This document shows positions 52,802 through 62,850 of a stretch of DNA of 64,000 nucleotides, piece after piece; within the stretch, counting starts at the first letter, position 1; each line of letters starts with the position of its first letter. The stretch is from assembly GCA_903772945.1 (NCBI GenBank), contig CAICTM010000237.1, forward strand, positions 1 to 64,000, in the 5' to 3' direction. Source of the stretch: Seminavis robusta (taxonomy: Eukaryota; Bacillariophyta; Bacillariophyceae; Naviculales; Naviculaceae). The position numbers and the translations under genes were made by a program. Under the pieces are notes generated by a model. It did no database searches, was not told where the DNA came from, and saw nothing but the letters and a program-made list of their open reading frames with translations.

Positions 52802-54344
52802 CTACGGTGGCCCAAACCACAATTGCGTATTCTTGTCAAAGGATGTTGTGACGAGAATATCGGTGGACGATGACGAGCACATGTCTCGAATGGTTTGGCT
52901 GTGAACGTCTTTGTATCGTTGCACGAGCTGAGTACTGGAAATATCCCAGACGCAGAGACTCGAATCGGCTTGGGTGTTGCCCAACAAATACTGTCCGTTG
53001 CTACTCCAGGCGACCTTTGGGTTGGAGAATCCATCATTCTGATGCCCGTACAGGTTGCGAATATGTAATCCCGTCTCCATTTCCACAATAATATTCCGAG
53101 AGGCATCCGTAGCCAATGCCAAGTATTTTCCGTTGGGACTGACGGCCATGTCCATGACGGCAAAGGAAACGTGCTGATCCTCCATACTAGTTCCCGCAGC
53201 GGCTGGTTTACCTCCGTGGTTCAAACTGAGTTTGCGAAGTTGGAAATCCTTGGTCGTATCAAAGCACTGGAGATATGGTTTCTCTCGTGCATAGCAGCAG
53301 AGTTCGTCCGCCACAAAGCAGACGGATTCCACAGCATGTTGTAGATGCAATTTCTCAATGGTGGTCACGTGAATTGTCGTTTCGTCCTTGACATAATCAA
53401 TTTTCACAGCCACTTGATGAACCTGTACGGTACCATCTGCAGAAGCTGTTGCCAACAGATGATTGTCACTACTATTGGTAGTTGTCCTCCACGCCACAGA
53501 CTTGACGTATTTTCCATGTTTGGTTGGAATTTTGGTAGTGGCTTTGACGACGAGACCCTGTCCAGTGACCATGTCGTAGTGAACCACCCAAACACTCCCA
53601 TCCATGCAACCCGCGGCAACCATTTTTTGTGGATGCGTCGCAATAGCAATGACAGGGCCATCACAACGAACGCGACAAGCTTGAGCCACCACTTTTTTGG
53701 AGGATTCTTCATCCGAAGCAGCTCCCCACGCGCAGAGAGACAAATGACAATCGGCTCCTCCCGTGGCCAACACAGTTTCGTCGCTACTGAGGGCACAGCA
53801 GCTGGGATTGGCCAAACCGTGTAAATTGAGAAGTGACACTTCTGGCTTTTGTGGATAAACGCCATTGCCCGATCGCAAGAAATCTTCCGATTCGACAGCA
53901 CTGTCGGTTGTTGTTGTATCCATGGCATCATCACTGCTAGCGACACTCAACTTGGAAAACCCAGTGAGAGCGGCTTCCTTCCGATACAGTTCCACTTCCG
54001 CTTTGAGAGATTCATTTTCAATCGTCAGCTCCTTCACCCGAAACGACAAGTGCTTCACCTTTTCTTGGAGCACGGCATTTTCCGATCGGACTATATTATA
54101 AATCATAGACACGACAGCACAAATCATAGAAAAAGGATGCGAATGAAATTGCCACATACATAGAGACACGAAAGAGCATTGGTGATGAGACACAAGAAAG
54201 AAGAAGAAACGTAAATTTGAGTCTGAGATCACAGCAATGTTTCGGCAGAGACAAATCCACTGCAGCCTCCATCTCAATCTCCGTCATCGAAAGCCTACCG
54301 GATGTCAGCTGATCAGCGTTGCCAATGTCTCCCAATAGGTCCAT
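52802..54344 (-). CDS. WD40-repeat protein with N-terminal coiled coil
   Basis: Two exons on the minus strand: 54344-54299 (15 codons, MDLLGDIGNADQLTS) and 54090-52802, with a 208-nt GT-AG intron in phase 1; about 444 aa. The exon junction leads straight into a coiled coil (ENAVLQEKVKHLSFRVKELT ... LKAEVELYRKEAAL, residues about 17-58). Five to seven WD repeats follow: CCALSSDETVLATGGADCHL, IAIATHPQKMVAAGCMDGSV, SVAWRTTTN..LLATASADGT, MAVSPNGKYLALATDASRN, VAWSSNGQYLLGNTQADSSL, MCSSSSTDILVTTSFDKNTQ. WD propellers are scaffolds; the partner is unknown. The coiled coil followed by a propeller recalls Prp19- or ATG16-like layouts, but no U-box is present. It is divergent from the CRAL-TRIO gene. 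Confidence 0.87.
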
Positions 54345-54690
54345 GGTCAAGGTTCAACAAAGAGTGAGAAAGAAGAGCACAGAGCATTGGCGGAAGGGAA
54401 AGAATGATAAATCGAATGATTCAGATTCGTTTCAATCGAATGATTTACCGAACCAAATCGATTCGATTCGAACCGATTAATGATTCGCCGCCCCCGCGCT
54501 CTGATGACCAACTGAAGCTGTCACGCCGTTTGCAACACTTCCCCATTCCCCCGCACCAAGCACTAAAAAGCAACCAGATCGACAAGAACACAATGCCACT
54601 GAGATGCAGTCGATACCGTAGTCCCCTCTGCAGTAACCCATAGTAACCTCTTCTTTCAACATTGCATCCATCCACATCACAATAGAGACC
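54345..54690. promoter_or_regulatory. bidirectional promoter region with ATCGATT-type repeats
   Basis: The 346 bp between the divergent WD40 and CRAL-TRIO genes. At 54402-54483 lies a dense cluster of TCGAATGATT/ATCGATTCGATTCG repeats in both orientations. Similar clusters lie upstream of the genes at 30180, 40388 and 56858. Confidence 0.5.
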
Positions 54691-55608
54691 ATGGATCAAG
54701 CACAACTGGAACAAAGCCTCAATGTCATCAAGTCAAAGCCTGTTGATCCCTTGATGCAGCTTTCCGAGGCGGAAATTGCCAGGGCTGTCAACATCAAGGC
54801 CAGTGTCGAGCAGGACGACAGAATTCAGAATCGATCCGATTTTGAATATGTTCAGTATGCCCTCACAAACCTCAACGAAACTGTGGAACAAGTTCTGGAG
54901 CGTGTCTACTTGGTGCAATGCTTTCGGCAAGAATACAGACTCAACGACACTCCTGAAGAGGGGGCCGAATTCCTTCGCAAGTGGTCCCTCATGTGTCCGG
55001 GGCTCATACTTGCTGTGGATCATCTACCAATACATAAAAACTACACTGTAACTATTGATATGTCAAAGCTTCTCCCCAAAGAACAAATTAAAACAGATGA
55101 AGACTTGAGGGTTTATATGGCTGGCCATTATTACTATTGGAACAGTCTCTACCCAAACTTTATGGCCATTCGACAAGGTTGGACTTGGGTTGTGGAATGT
55201 GAGGGGACAACAATGGCATCCTTGGATCCAGAGCTGATTGAAAAGTCGGGGCATCACCTTTTCAAATCATATCCCAAAAATGAAAAGAGCATATTCGTGC
55301 TCAATACATCCACAACAATCAACATCTGGTGGTCCTTGTTCAAGAGATTTGTGCCCGCCGATCAAAGAGCCAAATATCATTTGGGATATCAAATTGAAGG
55401 TTTTGAAGGACGGCGCATTGATGGACTCTACAAGATGCCAACAGAAGAAGCAGGAAGACAGAGAATGATCAGCCATGTCCACGAATTCCTGACACTTCGG
55501 AAAAAGAATGAAGCTGAATTTTCCTTGGTGGGGGCAGCTCTCCAGATTATGACACCAGAGGAGGTGCATCAGGTAATTGCAAACCAGAATGATCGGATGG
55601 CTGACTAG
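54691..55608 (+). CDS. CRAL-TRIO (Sec14-like) domain protein
   Basis: Intronless, 305 aa, start context gaccATGGAT. An N-terminal helical part (QLSEAEIARAVNIKASVEQ, GAEFLRKWSL) precedes the lipid-binding lobe: DMSKLLP, GWTWVVECEGTTMASLDPEL, HHLFKSYPKNEKSIFVLNTS, INIWWSLFKRFVP, AKYHLG. That order (substrate lobe, a beta strand before the gate helix, then the F-V-P-x-x-x-R-x-K segment) is characteristic of CRAL-TRIO proteins, which bind and exchange phosphoinositides or other lipids. No signal peptide or other domain is seen, so it is cytosolic and probably peripheral to membranes. Length is ordinary for a stand-alone Sec14-like protein. The ligand cannot be told from sequence. Confidence 0.85.
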   Translation: MDQAQLEQSLNVIKSKPVDPLMQLSEAEIARAVNIKASVEQDDRIQNRSDFEYVQYALTNLNETVEQVLERVYLVQCFRQEYRLNDTPEEGAEFLRKWSLMCPGLILAVDHLPIHKNYTVTIDMSKLLPKEQIKTDEDLRVYMAGHYYYWNSLYPNFMAIRQGWTWVVECEGTTMASLDPELIEKSGHHLFKSYPKNEKSIFVLNTSTTINIWWSLFKRFVPADQRAKYHLGYQIEGFEGRRIDGLYKMPTEEAGRQRMISHVHEFLTLRKKNEAEFSLVGAALQIMTPEEVHQVIANQNDRMAD

Positions 55609-55871
55609 CTCAACATGAACGTTTTAAGAAAACTTTTGCACATTCATTACTTCGTGTGGTCAAGCAAGTAGTAGCTAGCTAGTAGTCCCAACAGAACAAC
55701 ACCCAAGACCTTGAATAATTTGCAGCAATTTCTCCCCCAAGAACAATCCCAAAACGATGAAGACAAGAGCAGTGATTTGACTCTTCTCCACTGTCACATA
55801 CTGGTACCGTACGACTGTAGAGGAGCGCTACCGCTAAATAATCAATCGATTGGAGTCGATCTGTTACAACA

Positions 55872-56010
55872 ATTCTGCAGAATCCCAAAATTCTGCAGAA
55901 TTCAATGAAAATATCTGCAGAAAAAAATATTCTGCAGAATTTTAATTTTTCTCTTATGCAATTCTGCAGAATTATATTTTTCTGCAGAATTACCCCTTTT
56001 TCTGCAGAAA
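55872..56010. repeat. array of ATTCTGCAGAAT palindromes
   Basis: Seven occurrences of TCTGCAGA, most within the full 12-bp palindrome ATTCTGCAGAAT, in about 140 bp, separated by AT-rich spacers of 6-20 bp. Related single copies occur at about 56635-56646. No terminal repeats were found around it. Confidence 0.85.
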
Positions 56011-56857
56011 TACGGGTCATAGGCTATTAAAATCCCCCACCCATGTTGTGGCTCCACTATTTCTATTCAGTTGCTTTGCTTTGTTGATGCTGCTGCATAC
56101 ATCTGGGGAGAACTGTTATGGCTGTCACTAGCTGGGAGAGTTGATTGGTAGCTAGCTAGTGATAACTAGCTGGGGCCTCCGCAGAATATTTGGAATGGAG
56201 TAGAAACCACAGAGACGTCGCTGAACGGGAAGGTTGATTGGTAGCTTGCATCTCAGCATAATACTTGTAATGGAACTGGGAATGGATCTGAGGGCAAGCA
56301 GCTCTGGGAGAACCAACTGCTGGCTCGGGCTAGCTAGCTATCACTGGCTAAGAAAGATGATTTGATTACTACTAGGTAATGCTTGCTAGCTAGGTAGCTA
56401 GCCAGCTAGCTACCTAGAGGTGGCCTCAAGAGAGGCCCAGCAAAGCAACTACCACGACTGGTAACCTGTTACCCTCCCAGCCAAAACCGTGACACTACCA
56501 AACTTGCAACAAGCCAACTCCGCAGTGTCTGGTTGGCTAGCTAGCTACCATGCACCAGTACCAGTACGGGGAGTTGCGGAATATTAGCATGGTCATTGAA
56601 AGAACAGCCCGGATTGGAAAAAAGCCTGGATTGATTCTGCAGAATTAGGAATTTCACAGAATCGGTGCAACAGATCCGATTCTGCATTCGATTCATCGGA
56701 TTGAATCGAATCATCGGTTTCCTTTGGGCGAACGGGTGTCCACTTTGCACCAAAACCCGAAACTCATCAGCGTGCTTGTGGTGGTGCCGTGGTATGGTGT
56801 CATCTTCATTTCACGCCTACCGTACAGTAGCTAGTTGGATTACCACAAGATTTCACC
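56011..56857. other. intergenic; CTAG-rich
   Basis: No gene seen. CTAGCTAG runs are dense at 56150-56165, 56330-56345, 56385-56420 and 56540-56550. An ATTCGAT/ATCGAAT cluster at 56673-56715 lies about 150 bp upstream of the RING gene. Confidence 0.5.
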
Positions 56858-58030
56858 ATGGCGTCTCTGTTGTGCACTTTTTGCGGGGACGCGTTCGCCG
56901 CAGACAAGAACTCACCCAAGGCGCCAATCTGTGGGGAGCGGTGTGATCACACCCTCTGCCGCCAATGTGTTTGGAACTTGCAAGACGAACAAGCAAAGTC
57001 GAACTGGAGAATGAAAATCCTCCATTGCCCGCTTTGTGGAGCTCGAGGATTTCGTACCAATGGCACAGCACCAGAATGTCTCTACACTGCCATTGCCATG
57101 CTCGAAGGCAATGGCGAACCACGCGCGAAACGAGCAAGGACCGAAGATCTTCCGGTGCATCCTCCAGCTTTGTCGTCCGTCGGAGCAGCACCTCGAATGG
57201 AAACCAACGCTGTGGCTTCTTTGCCTACAACAACAGCTACCGGTACCGGTATTGTCAACACTCCTACTGCTGTCCGCCGCAACACCGCAGTGGCAGCGGC
57301 GACCACAACCGCTCCAACAGCTGGCACGGATCTTAGTGATTTTCGTCTCGTCGAGAACGACCCGGATACACAAAACGCCCTTCTTCTCAGCCTCGCTGAT
57401 CTCAATCCAGGAACCACCAATGATGGTCGTGGCGTGCCAGATGATGAACGCGACCCAGACACCCAAGAGGCAATTCTCCAGAGCCTAGCAATTGGCGACA
57501 ACAACGACGACGAAGAAGAAGGAGAAGAAGAACACCAGCAAACGACACAGGTGACCGGTCAAGAAAACTGTGGTGAGGGACGATCCTCGTCGGACGAAAC
57601 GCGTGCTAGCTCGACGATCGAGATTGGACTTCCTTCGGGCAGCCAGAGTGCGGCCACGGGAGGATCGAACCTCGAAGAAGAGAGTTCAGCTACGCCTGGG
57701 ACTCACCGTCAATCTGCCGAGTCAGTCGGAGGAAGCTCGTTGCCAAATATCCAAGGACGAGAAGAAGACGAAGAAGCCGCTCCTGTCACCATGATTGAGG
57801 TCGCCATGGTGCACAGTGCGATTCTCCAGGCGATCCCATTTCACGGGGAAGGGTCAGCGTATTCTCCCCTGCTTTTGGACAACGATATGGAGTTGGTGGA
57901 AGGGAACGAAAACGGCTGTTGGAAATGCAACGATTGCTGGAGACAGAAATCCTCGCGAACACAAGCATTGGGCGAACCCGTGCGTGAAGACACGAACGAC
58001 CAAACAGAAAGTAGCTCTCGGGGAGGATGA
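56858..58030 (+). CDS. RING-finger protein with two UIM-like motifs, putative E3 ubiquitin ligase
   Basis: 390 aa as an unspliced frame, start context caccATGGCG. A C3HC4 RING lies at the very N-terminus: C6-x2-C9-x19-C29-x-H31-x2-C34-x2-C37-x19-C57-x2-C60. A basic patch follows (RAKRARTED). Two copies of a ubiquitin-interacting-motif-like sequence occur near residues 168-180 and 200-212: DPDTQNALLLSLAD and DPDTQEAILQSLAIG, each with Ala-x3-Ser. Then come acidic and Ser-rich regions and a short Cys motif WKCNDC. RING with UIMs suggests a ligase that binds ubiquitinated substrates. The next exon (58146) begins only 116 bp after this stop, in phase with a possible donor (gtgcgt, 57979), so the two may form one longer protein. 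Confidence 0.78.
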   Translation: MASLLCTFCGDAFAADKNSPKAPICGERCDHTLCRQCVWNLQDEQAKSNWRMKILHCPLCGARGFRTNGTAPECLYTAIAMLEGNGEPRAKRARTEDLPVHPPALSSVGAAPRMETNAVASLPTTTATGTGIVNTPTAVRRNTAVAAATTTAPTAGTDLSDFRLVENDPDTQNALLLSLADLNPGTTNDGRGVPDDERDPDTQEAILQSLAIGDNNDDEEEGEEEHQQTTQVTGQENCGEGRSSSDETRASSTIEIGLPSGSQSAATGGSNLEEESSATPGTHRQSAESVGGSSLPNIQGREEDEEAAPVTMIEVAMVHSAILQAIPFHGEGSAYSPLLLDNDMELVEGNENGCWKCNDCWRQKSSRTQALGEPVREDTNDQTESSSRGG

Positions 58031-58145
58031 GATGCTGAGTCCAGCAAGGTTTGGCAATCTGTCGAGGGAGAGCCCTCCTCGAACGCACAGATCAGTTCTT
58101 GAACAGAACAGCAGTAAAATCTCTTAGTAAAATATTGCATTTCAG

Positions 58146-59342
58146 CGCAAGTCTCCGTTGGGTCTGTATGATCAACAGAGGCAGTTGTTTGGAAATCATT
58201 TGAGTCAAGGCGACAATTCAAATCCCGATTTCAATTCTTTGGCCTCATCAACATCCAGCGCTGGCGGAGCACCCGCCTCCGGAAGGTCGACCCCAACCTC
58301 TGGACCACCAAAGAATAGGATTGCTGCCATTCCTTCGTCTGGAGGAAAAGCAACGGAAATGGCAGATCCTAAAGCTTGCATTATTGAGAGAAAGGACGGC
58401 CATAAGGGACACCTGGGATCGGACAGTGCGAATTGCTCGGCCTGGTGGGCCCTCGTTTATGGATGGATGATCGGCAACATTGACGAACTTGTGGCGAAGC
58501 AAATCAACGAGGCAAATGGCGCAGAAGAGGAGAAAAAGACGAAAGATCGTATCTACAAAGCCCTGGTGATCCTAGCTAATGGTGTCTCGGGAGGCGAGAA
58601 GGGAATGAGGAGTGACAACCGAAATATTTTGTACGTCCCAAACCCCCACGATCAATACTACGACAAGGGTTGTAACTGGGTGATCTTTCCCATCATGCAA
58701 CCTGACGAAATGGTGAATTGGGCGGGTCAGACCTACGATGTTGCAATATTTGCTGGCGAGACAATCCCTGAGGTCCAAGGAAAGGGCAATATTTGGAAGG
58801 ATGGGCCCTCCAAATTCAGTGCCGAACAGGCTGAAGAAGCCCTTTTCAACAAGCTGCACCTAGGAGAAGAAATCGACATCTGCACTACAGAGGACCTCAA
58901 AAAAGTAGCAAAGGGCTTGGGTGAGATGGGTCTTGCACTATCAGATTTGCATACGCGTGGATCGAGTTCAGATTTCAAGGTTAGAATCCTTGATCTGGCT
59001 TCCGCCGTCAACGAATACATCGTCAAAGAAAAGCCCCAGCAGCTTGGTCGGAATCAAGACCATGACAACATTGTCAACGGGATCACTAAACTCATTGATG
59101 AGCTAGGGACGCGGAGCTTCTCAGTTCCCTTACCACCGACCAAAAATCATTTCGGGCAAGAAAAGAAGAATGTCTTCAAGGCCCGCATCCAACAATCGAA
59201 TGCCCCCGATCCCATTGCATTGGCTGCAAAAGGCGCCAACAATTTCTATCGCCAGTGGGGTATTCGCTTGCTGCCGGGGTGTCACTCCAATCCTACTGAC
59301 GATGATTCATCCTCTATCAACGTCTGTTTCTTGTTGCCCTGA
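58146..59342 (+). CDS. unrecognised protein or 3' exon of the RING gene
   Basis: An open frame of 398 codons runs to the stop at 59340-59342. It has no ATG in its first 71 codons but begins exactly at a good acceptor (ttgcatttcag, ending 58145), in phase 0. Either it is the last exon of the RING gene, or translation starts at the ATG at 58359. The first part is Ser/Gly/Pro-rich. The rest looks like one globular domain: HKGHLGSDSANCSAWWALVY, NILYVPNPHDQYYDKGCNWV, IFPIMQPDEMVNWAGQ, VAIFAGETIPE, KKVAKGLGEMGLALSDLHTR, ending VCFLLP. I do not recognise the domain. No membrane span is seen. Confidence 0.6.
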   Translation, partial: RKSPLGLYDQQRQLFGNHLSQGDNSNPDFNSLASSTSSAGGAPASGRSTPTSGPPKNRIAAIPSSGGKATEMADPKACIIERKDGHKGHLGSDSANCSAWWALVYGWMIGNIDELVAKQINEANGAEEEKKTKDRIYKALVILANGVSGGEKGMRSDNRNILYVPNPHDQYYDKGCNWVIFPIMQPDEMVNWAGQTYDVAIFAGETIPEVQGKGNIWKDGPSKFSAEQAEEALFNKLHLGEEIDICTTEDLKKVAKGLGEMGLALSDLHTRGSSSDFKVRILDLASAVNEYIVKEKPQQLGRNQDHDNIVNGITKLIDELGTRSFSVPLPPTKNHFGQEKKNVFKARIQQSNAPDPIALAAKGANNFYRQWGIRLLPGCHSNPTDDDSSSINVCFLLP

Positions 59343-60058
59343 GTTGTTGGTACTGGGGCCCTGCTTGGGGTTGTTTAATGATGAGATTTTCTAAACAATG
59401 AATGGTAATAACAATAACAACATAGAGTAGATAACTAGCTAGAAAGTGTGGCTTTTGCTGCTCGCTATGTAATGCCAGAATCGTACCAAAACCTGTTAGG
59501 AATTTTTTCTTTCAGCTATTATTTTTCTTATTTTCAGGTACTGATCGACTACATTTACTCTAACTGTGTAAGCGGCCCAGGCCCCGGGGAAGTCATGCCT
59601 CTAAAATCAACCTGGGTATGGTACTAGCACAACTTGGCTCCGAAGTGGTACTTGTCGGGCAAACAAAGACACGAGACTCCACTCCATTGAAGTTACCTCC
59701 GCCCCTTCTCCTTCTTACCCCACAGGCTTTTTTAGTGTCTGCAGCATCGGAAATCTTTTGACCATACTTGCTACGGTAGCCGCCGAGCCAGCTCAATGGT
59801 TGGTTTTATTATAGTTGATTCCGCCTTGAATCTGAAGTAGCAAGTGGGATCAAAGGGAGCTCTCGAAGAAAAGGGCAACCAAACCTCTTTGATACCTGCC
59901 TCTATCTAGCTAGGGAATGCAAGATTAGTCAGATGGCAAAGTTTATAGTGTGCTCTGTGTTGTGGAGGAAAATTTCTACTTCTCTAATAAAACGGTGATG
60001 TCCAGATGTGCACTTGAAGACGAACGCACCGAGGAAATGTACTGCGCCTTCTGCTTGT
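59343..60058. other. intergenic between convergent genes; nothing recognised
   Basis: About 700 bp with only very short open frames. Confidence 0.5.
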
Positions 60059-60832
60059 TCAGTGATTGCTTGGTCCTTGGTTCTTGTTGGATGATTTGGA
60101 GGATCTTTTCCCACTTGCGGCTTTTTGAATCATCGCATCCCTGAGAAGTTGATCCCGAGCATCACGCTTGGTGTCCTTCAAAACGCGGCAGAAAGCTTCA
60201 ATGTCGGACAAGTGATCTTGCATGGTGGGTCCATTATCGACCACACCCATGGTTTCCAGGCCACCCCAAGTTGCGTTGCTCACGTTTTCCAACCCATGAA
60301 CAACACCTTTGCCCACTCCGGAAGCGAGGTCTGCGAGACTGGAATGACTCCCACCTCTAGACGAACTCTTCAAGCTTCGAGAACTACCACTGCGGGACAA
60401 ACTGCTGCGTCCCTTGCCATTCTTGCCCTCAGAGTATTTGCCAGGAGTTCGAGAACTTGTACTGCATGTACGAGACACATTCCGAGAACCAGCACTGCAT
60501 GTACGAGACACTTTTTGAGAGCTTGCACTGCATGTACGAGACACATTTCGAGAGCTTCCACCCCGAGTAAGATTTCGAGAGCTTCCATTGCGAGAAAGGC
60601 CATTCTTACGGCGGCTACCGCTGCTGCTGCGTTTCTTGGGATCGTTTCCCGCCTCCAGGCAAGATTCTTCCATTGCAAGCTGCAGATCTTCCATCGAATT
60701 GAGCGTCATTATATTCTTGATGCGGTTTGCCTTGGGAGTCGATGGACCCTTGGGTGAGAGGCTGGGCTTGGGAGACAGGCTGCATCCGACGGATGCAGCC
60801 GCTGGGTCGGGACCTGAGAGCATGGACAACAT
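60059..60832 (-). CDS. basic Ser/Arg-repeat protein with conserved C-terminal helix
   Basis: Intronless, 257 aa from the ATG at 60832; the frame is open further upstream but without another ATG. Features in order: SLSPKPSLSPKGPSTPK (proline-directed sites); a short helix (NSMEDLQLAMEESCLEAG); five imperfect repeats of the type SSRNVSRTCSAG; a Gly/Ser-rich stretch GSHSSLADLASGVGKGVVHG; and the C-terminal helix at residues 210-239 (DIEAFCRVLKD, DQLLRDAMIQKA). The helix matches the family shared with 9258, 28722 and 32564, with a longer turn. A basic tail follows (SGKRSSKSSNK). No signal peptide. Function unknown; repeated Cys in the SRTCSAG units could allow disulphides or lipidation. Confidence 0.75.
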   Translation of the reverse strand: MLSMLSGPDPAAASVGCSLSPKPSLSPKGPSTPKANRIKNIMTLNSMEDLQLAMEESCLEAGNDPKKRSSSGSRRKNGLSRNGSSRNLTRGGSSRNVSRTCSASSQKVSRTCSAGSRNVSRTCSTSSRTPGKYSEGKNGKGRSSLSRSGSSRSLKSSSRGGSHSSLADLASGVGKGVVHGLENVSNATWGGLETMGVVDNGPTMQDHLSDIEAFCRVLKDTKRDARDQLLRDAMIQKAASGKRSSKSSNKNQGPSNH

Positions 60833-62850
60833 CGTGGCAAAAGGCTTCCTTTGTGAATTCCTGTTCGAGCAACAGTCGGTTGAATGGATCAACAAAGTTA
60901 GTTGAAAAAATTGATTGTGGGATTGTGAGCCTTTCGTGCTTCCTGCCAAGCTTTCATTCTTTCATTAGCTCTTTCATTGCAGTCTCCTCTCTGATCACCA
61001 ACGCTGCAGAATGAAAGGAAGCCTCAAAGCGGAAAGTGGCCTTGCCATGTCAGTTTTGAAACAGGAAATATAAGTATTAAAGATACCATTACAGATAGTT
61101 ACGAAAAACGATTTACACGATGATCCCGCATCAAATCAATTCTCCGGCTTCCGCAATTATTGTGAACACTGCTGGAACGGGAGAAGGGTCATCAAGAAGC
61201 CTTTTCACCACTATCAAACCAACAAGACTACTAGCTAGTACAAGTACTGCTATCTATTAATTAATAGTACCGGGAACCCTTGTACGCTAGTATTAATAAT
61301 CTACAGTGGGTAGTGGGTAGTCTCACTGGACATGAGCTTTTAAATCTCATTGAAGTTCAAGTCTGAGAGGGCTAGACTGGGCAGCGTAATGTCGACAGCT
61401 CCTTTTTATTACTACCATACCAGCTCACCGCTAACTGCACTGCTCTGTAGCTAGCTAGCTTCGCTTTCGTTGCAAGTGGTACCGGAACGTATGGTACTGG
61501 GTACGGTACCGGTACAGCACCGGTACTGCAGCGACTGCAGTCGATGGAAGCCAGTCCATCACTTCCCATGCCAACTGTCTACCGATACCTTGGACCTTGG
61601 ATGCCCTCCCAGCCATAGCGACGAACAATCAGCAGTTCCGAGCGCCTCGGAGAATCCCTTTCCAGCTTCCGGTTGGATGCAGGCGGATCTTTGGATCCTT
61701 GCCCACACAAGCTGCAATGGTTCTTCCGCTGCCTTGAAAGGAATTGCTCACTCAGCTGTGGCAACTGAGCTTCTCCGCTTCCGTCCCTTGTTCCCTCGGT
61801 ATTACTGGTGTGGTGGCTACTGGTGCAAGCTGAAGATCACGCAACGACAAAATATCCGAAGATATTACTACTAGGTCTAGTAGCGCTAGCCAGATCTCAG
61901 ATCTCAAACCGCACACATCGCCCTTGGAGGTGCGCAATGGTGGTCTGTATGGTACATGTCCGGTACCACACGTACATGTAGGTACGTGTACTGATTGGCT
62001 GGCCTTTCCTCCGGTAGCCCTATCGATACCGTTGGCTGCAGGTTCATACAATAAAGGCATTTGTGGACAAAGCTTGCTCAGTACGGTATTCTACTAAGAA
62101 GCTAGTACTAGACTCTGTGAAGCTCTCTGTGATCAGAGGAACATGCAAGCAAGCTACCGGTACGCTGGGAATTTGTCTCCCAGCCGCGTTCTGATGTGTT
62201 CCAATCCCTTCGGGATTGCCCTCGGTCGCCTTCTCCTTCTGCTGCTCATAATCCATGGTCAAGTGGTTGGTTGTTGGCTATCTCTCAGTCCGGATGGACT
62301 GGGGGAGAGCCTCACAACGCTTGAGCTGAGCATGACCCAGAAGGAGATGTGAAGTCAAGGTCAGGATTGAAACCTGAACCTGGACTGAAGAGCTTCTTCT
62401 GACCACCACACAAAGCACCACACAAGTGGAGCGACCCCTGAAGGCGAAGGATGCCATGAGGAGAGGAGATGGTGACGGAAGAGATGGGAGAAGAAGAGGA
62501 AGGAAAAGTGGGGAGGAAATGTCGAGTTGGGCCGGTAGTGGATGGAGCCGGAATGATGCTGGGATGGCTCGCTGATTTAAGGAAATCGTGGGAGTGATTG
62601 GCGTATCGTGGGGAATCGATTTTTTGTCGGAGTGAATGACAAAGAGAGGGTCAACCGTGGAATCTGTCACGATTGTGGAGTGGTGGAATCGAAAAGAGGC
62701 ACTCGATAAGAGACCATAAATTTGGTGAATGCCAAGGTAAGTAGGTAGAGAGTCGAATTTGTTGTTGGACTGGTGTGATGCTCACTGGTTGTGTGGATTG
62801 ATTCCAAATTTGATTTAGGTGGACGAGAAAGTGTGTCGAAGTGTACAACA
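60833..62850. other. 2-kb stretch with no secure gene
   Basis: Only short overlapping frames. CTAG and GGTACC/ACCGGT palindromes are dense at 61220-61275, 61445-61530 and 61935-61990. From about 62430 the base composition turns purine-rich on the plus strand, as in the following gene. Confidence 0.5.

Noticed and set aside
61470-61874. 134-codon plus-strand frame
   Set aside because: Begins in GGTACC/ACCGGT simple sequence; no domain.
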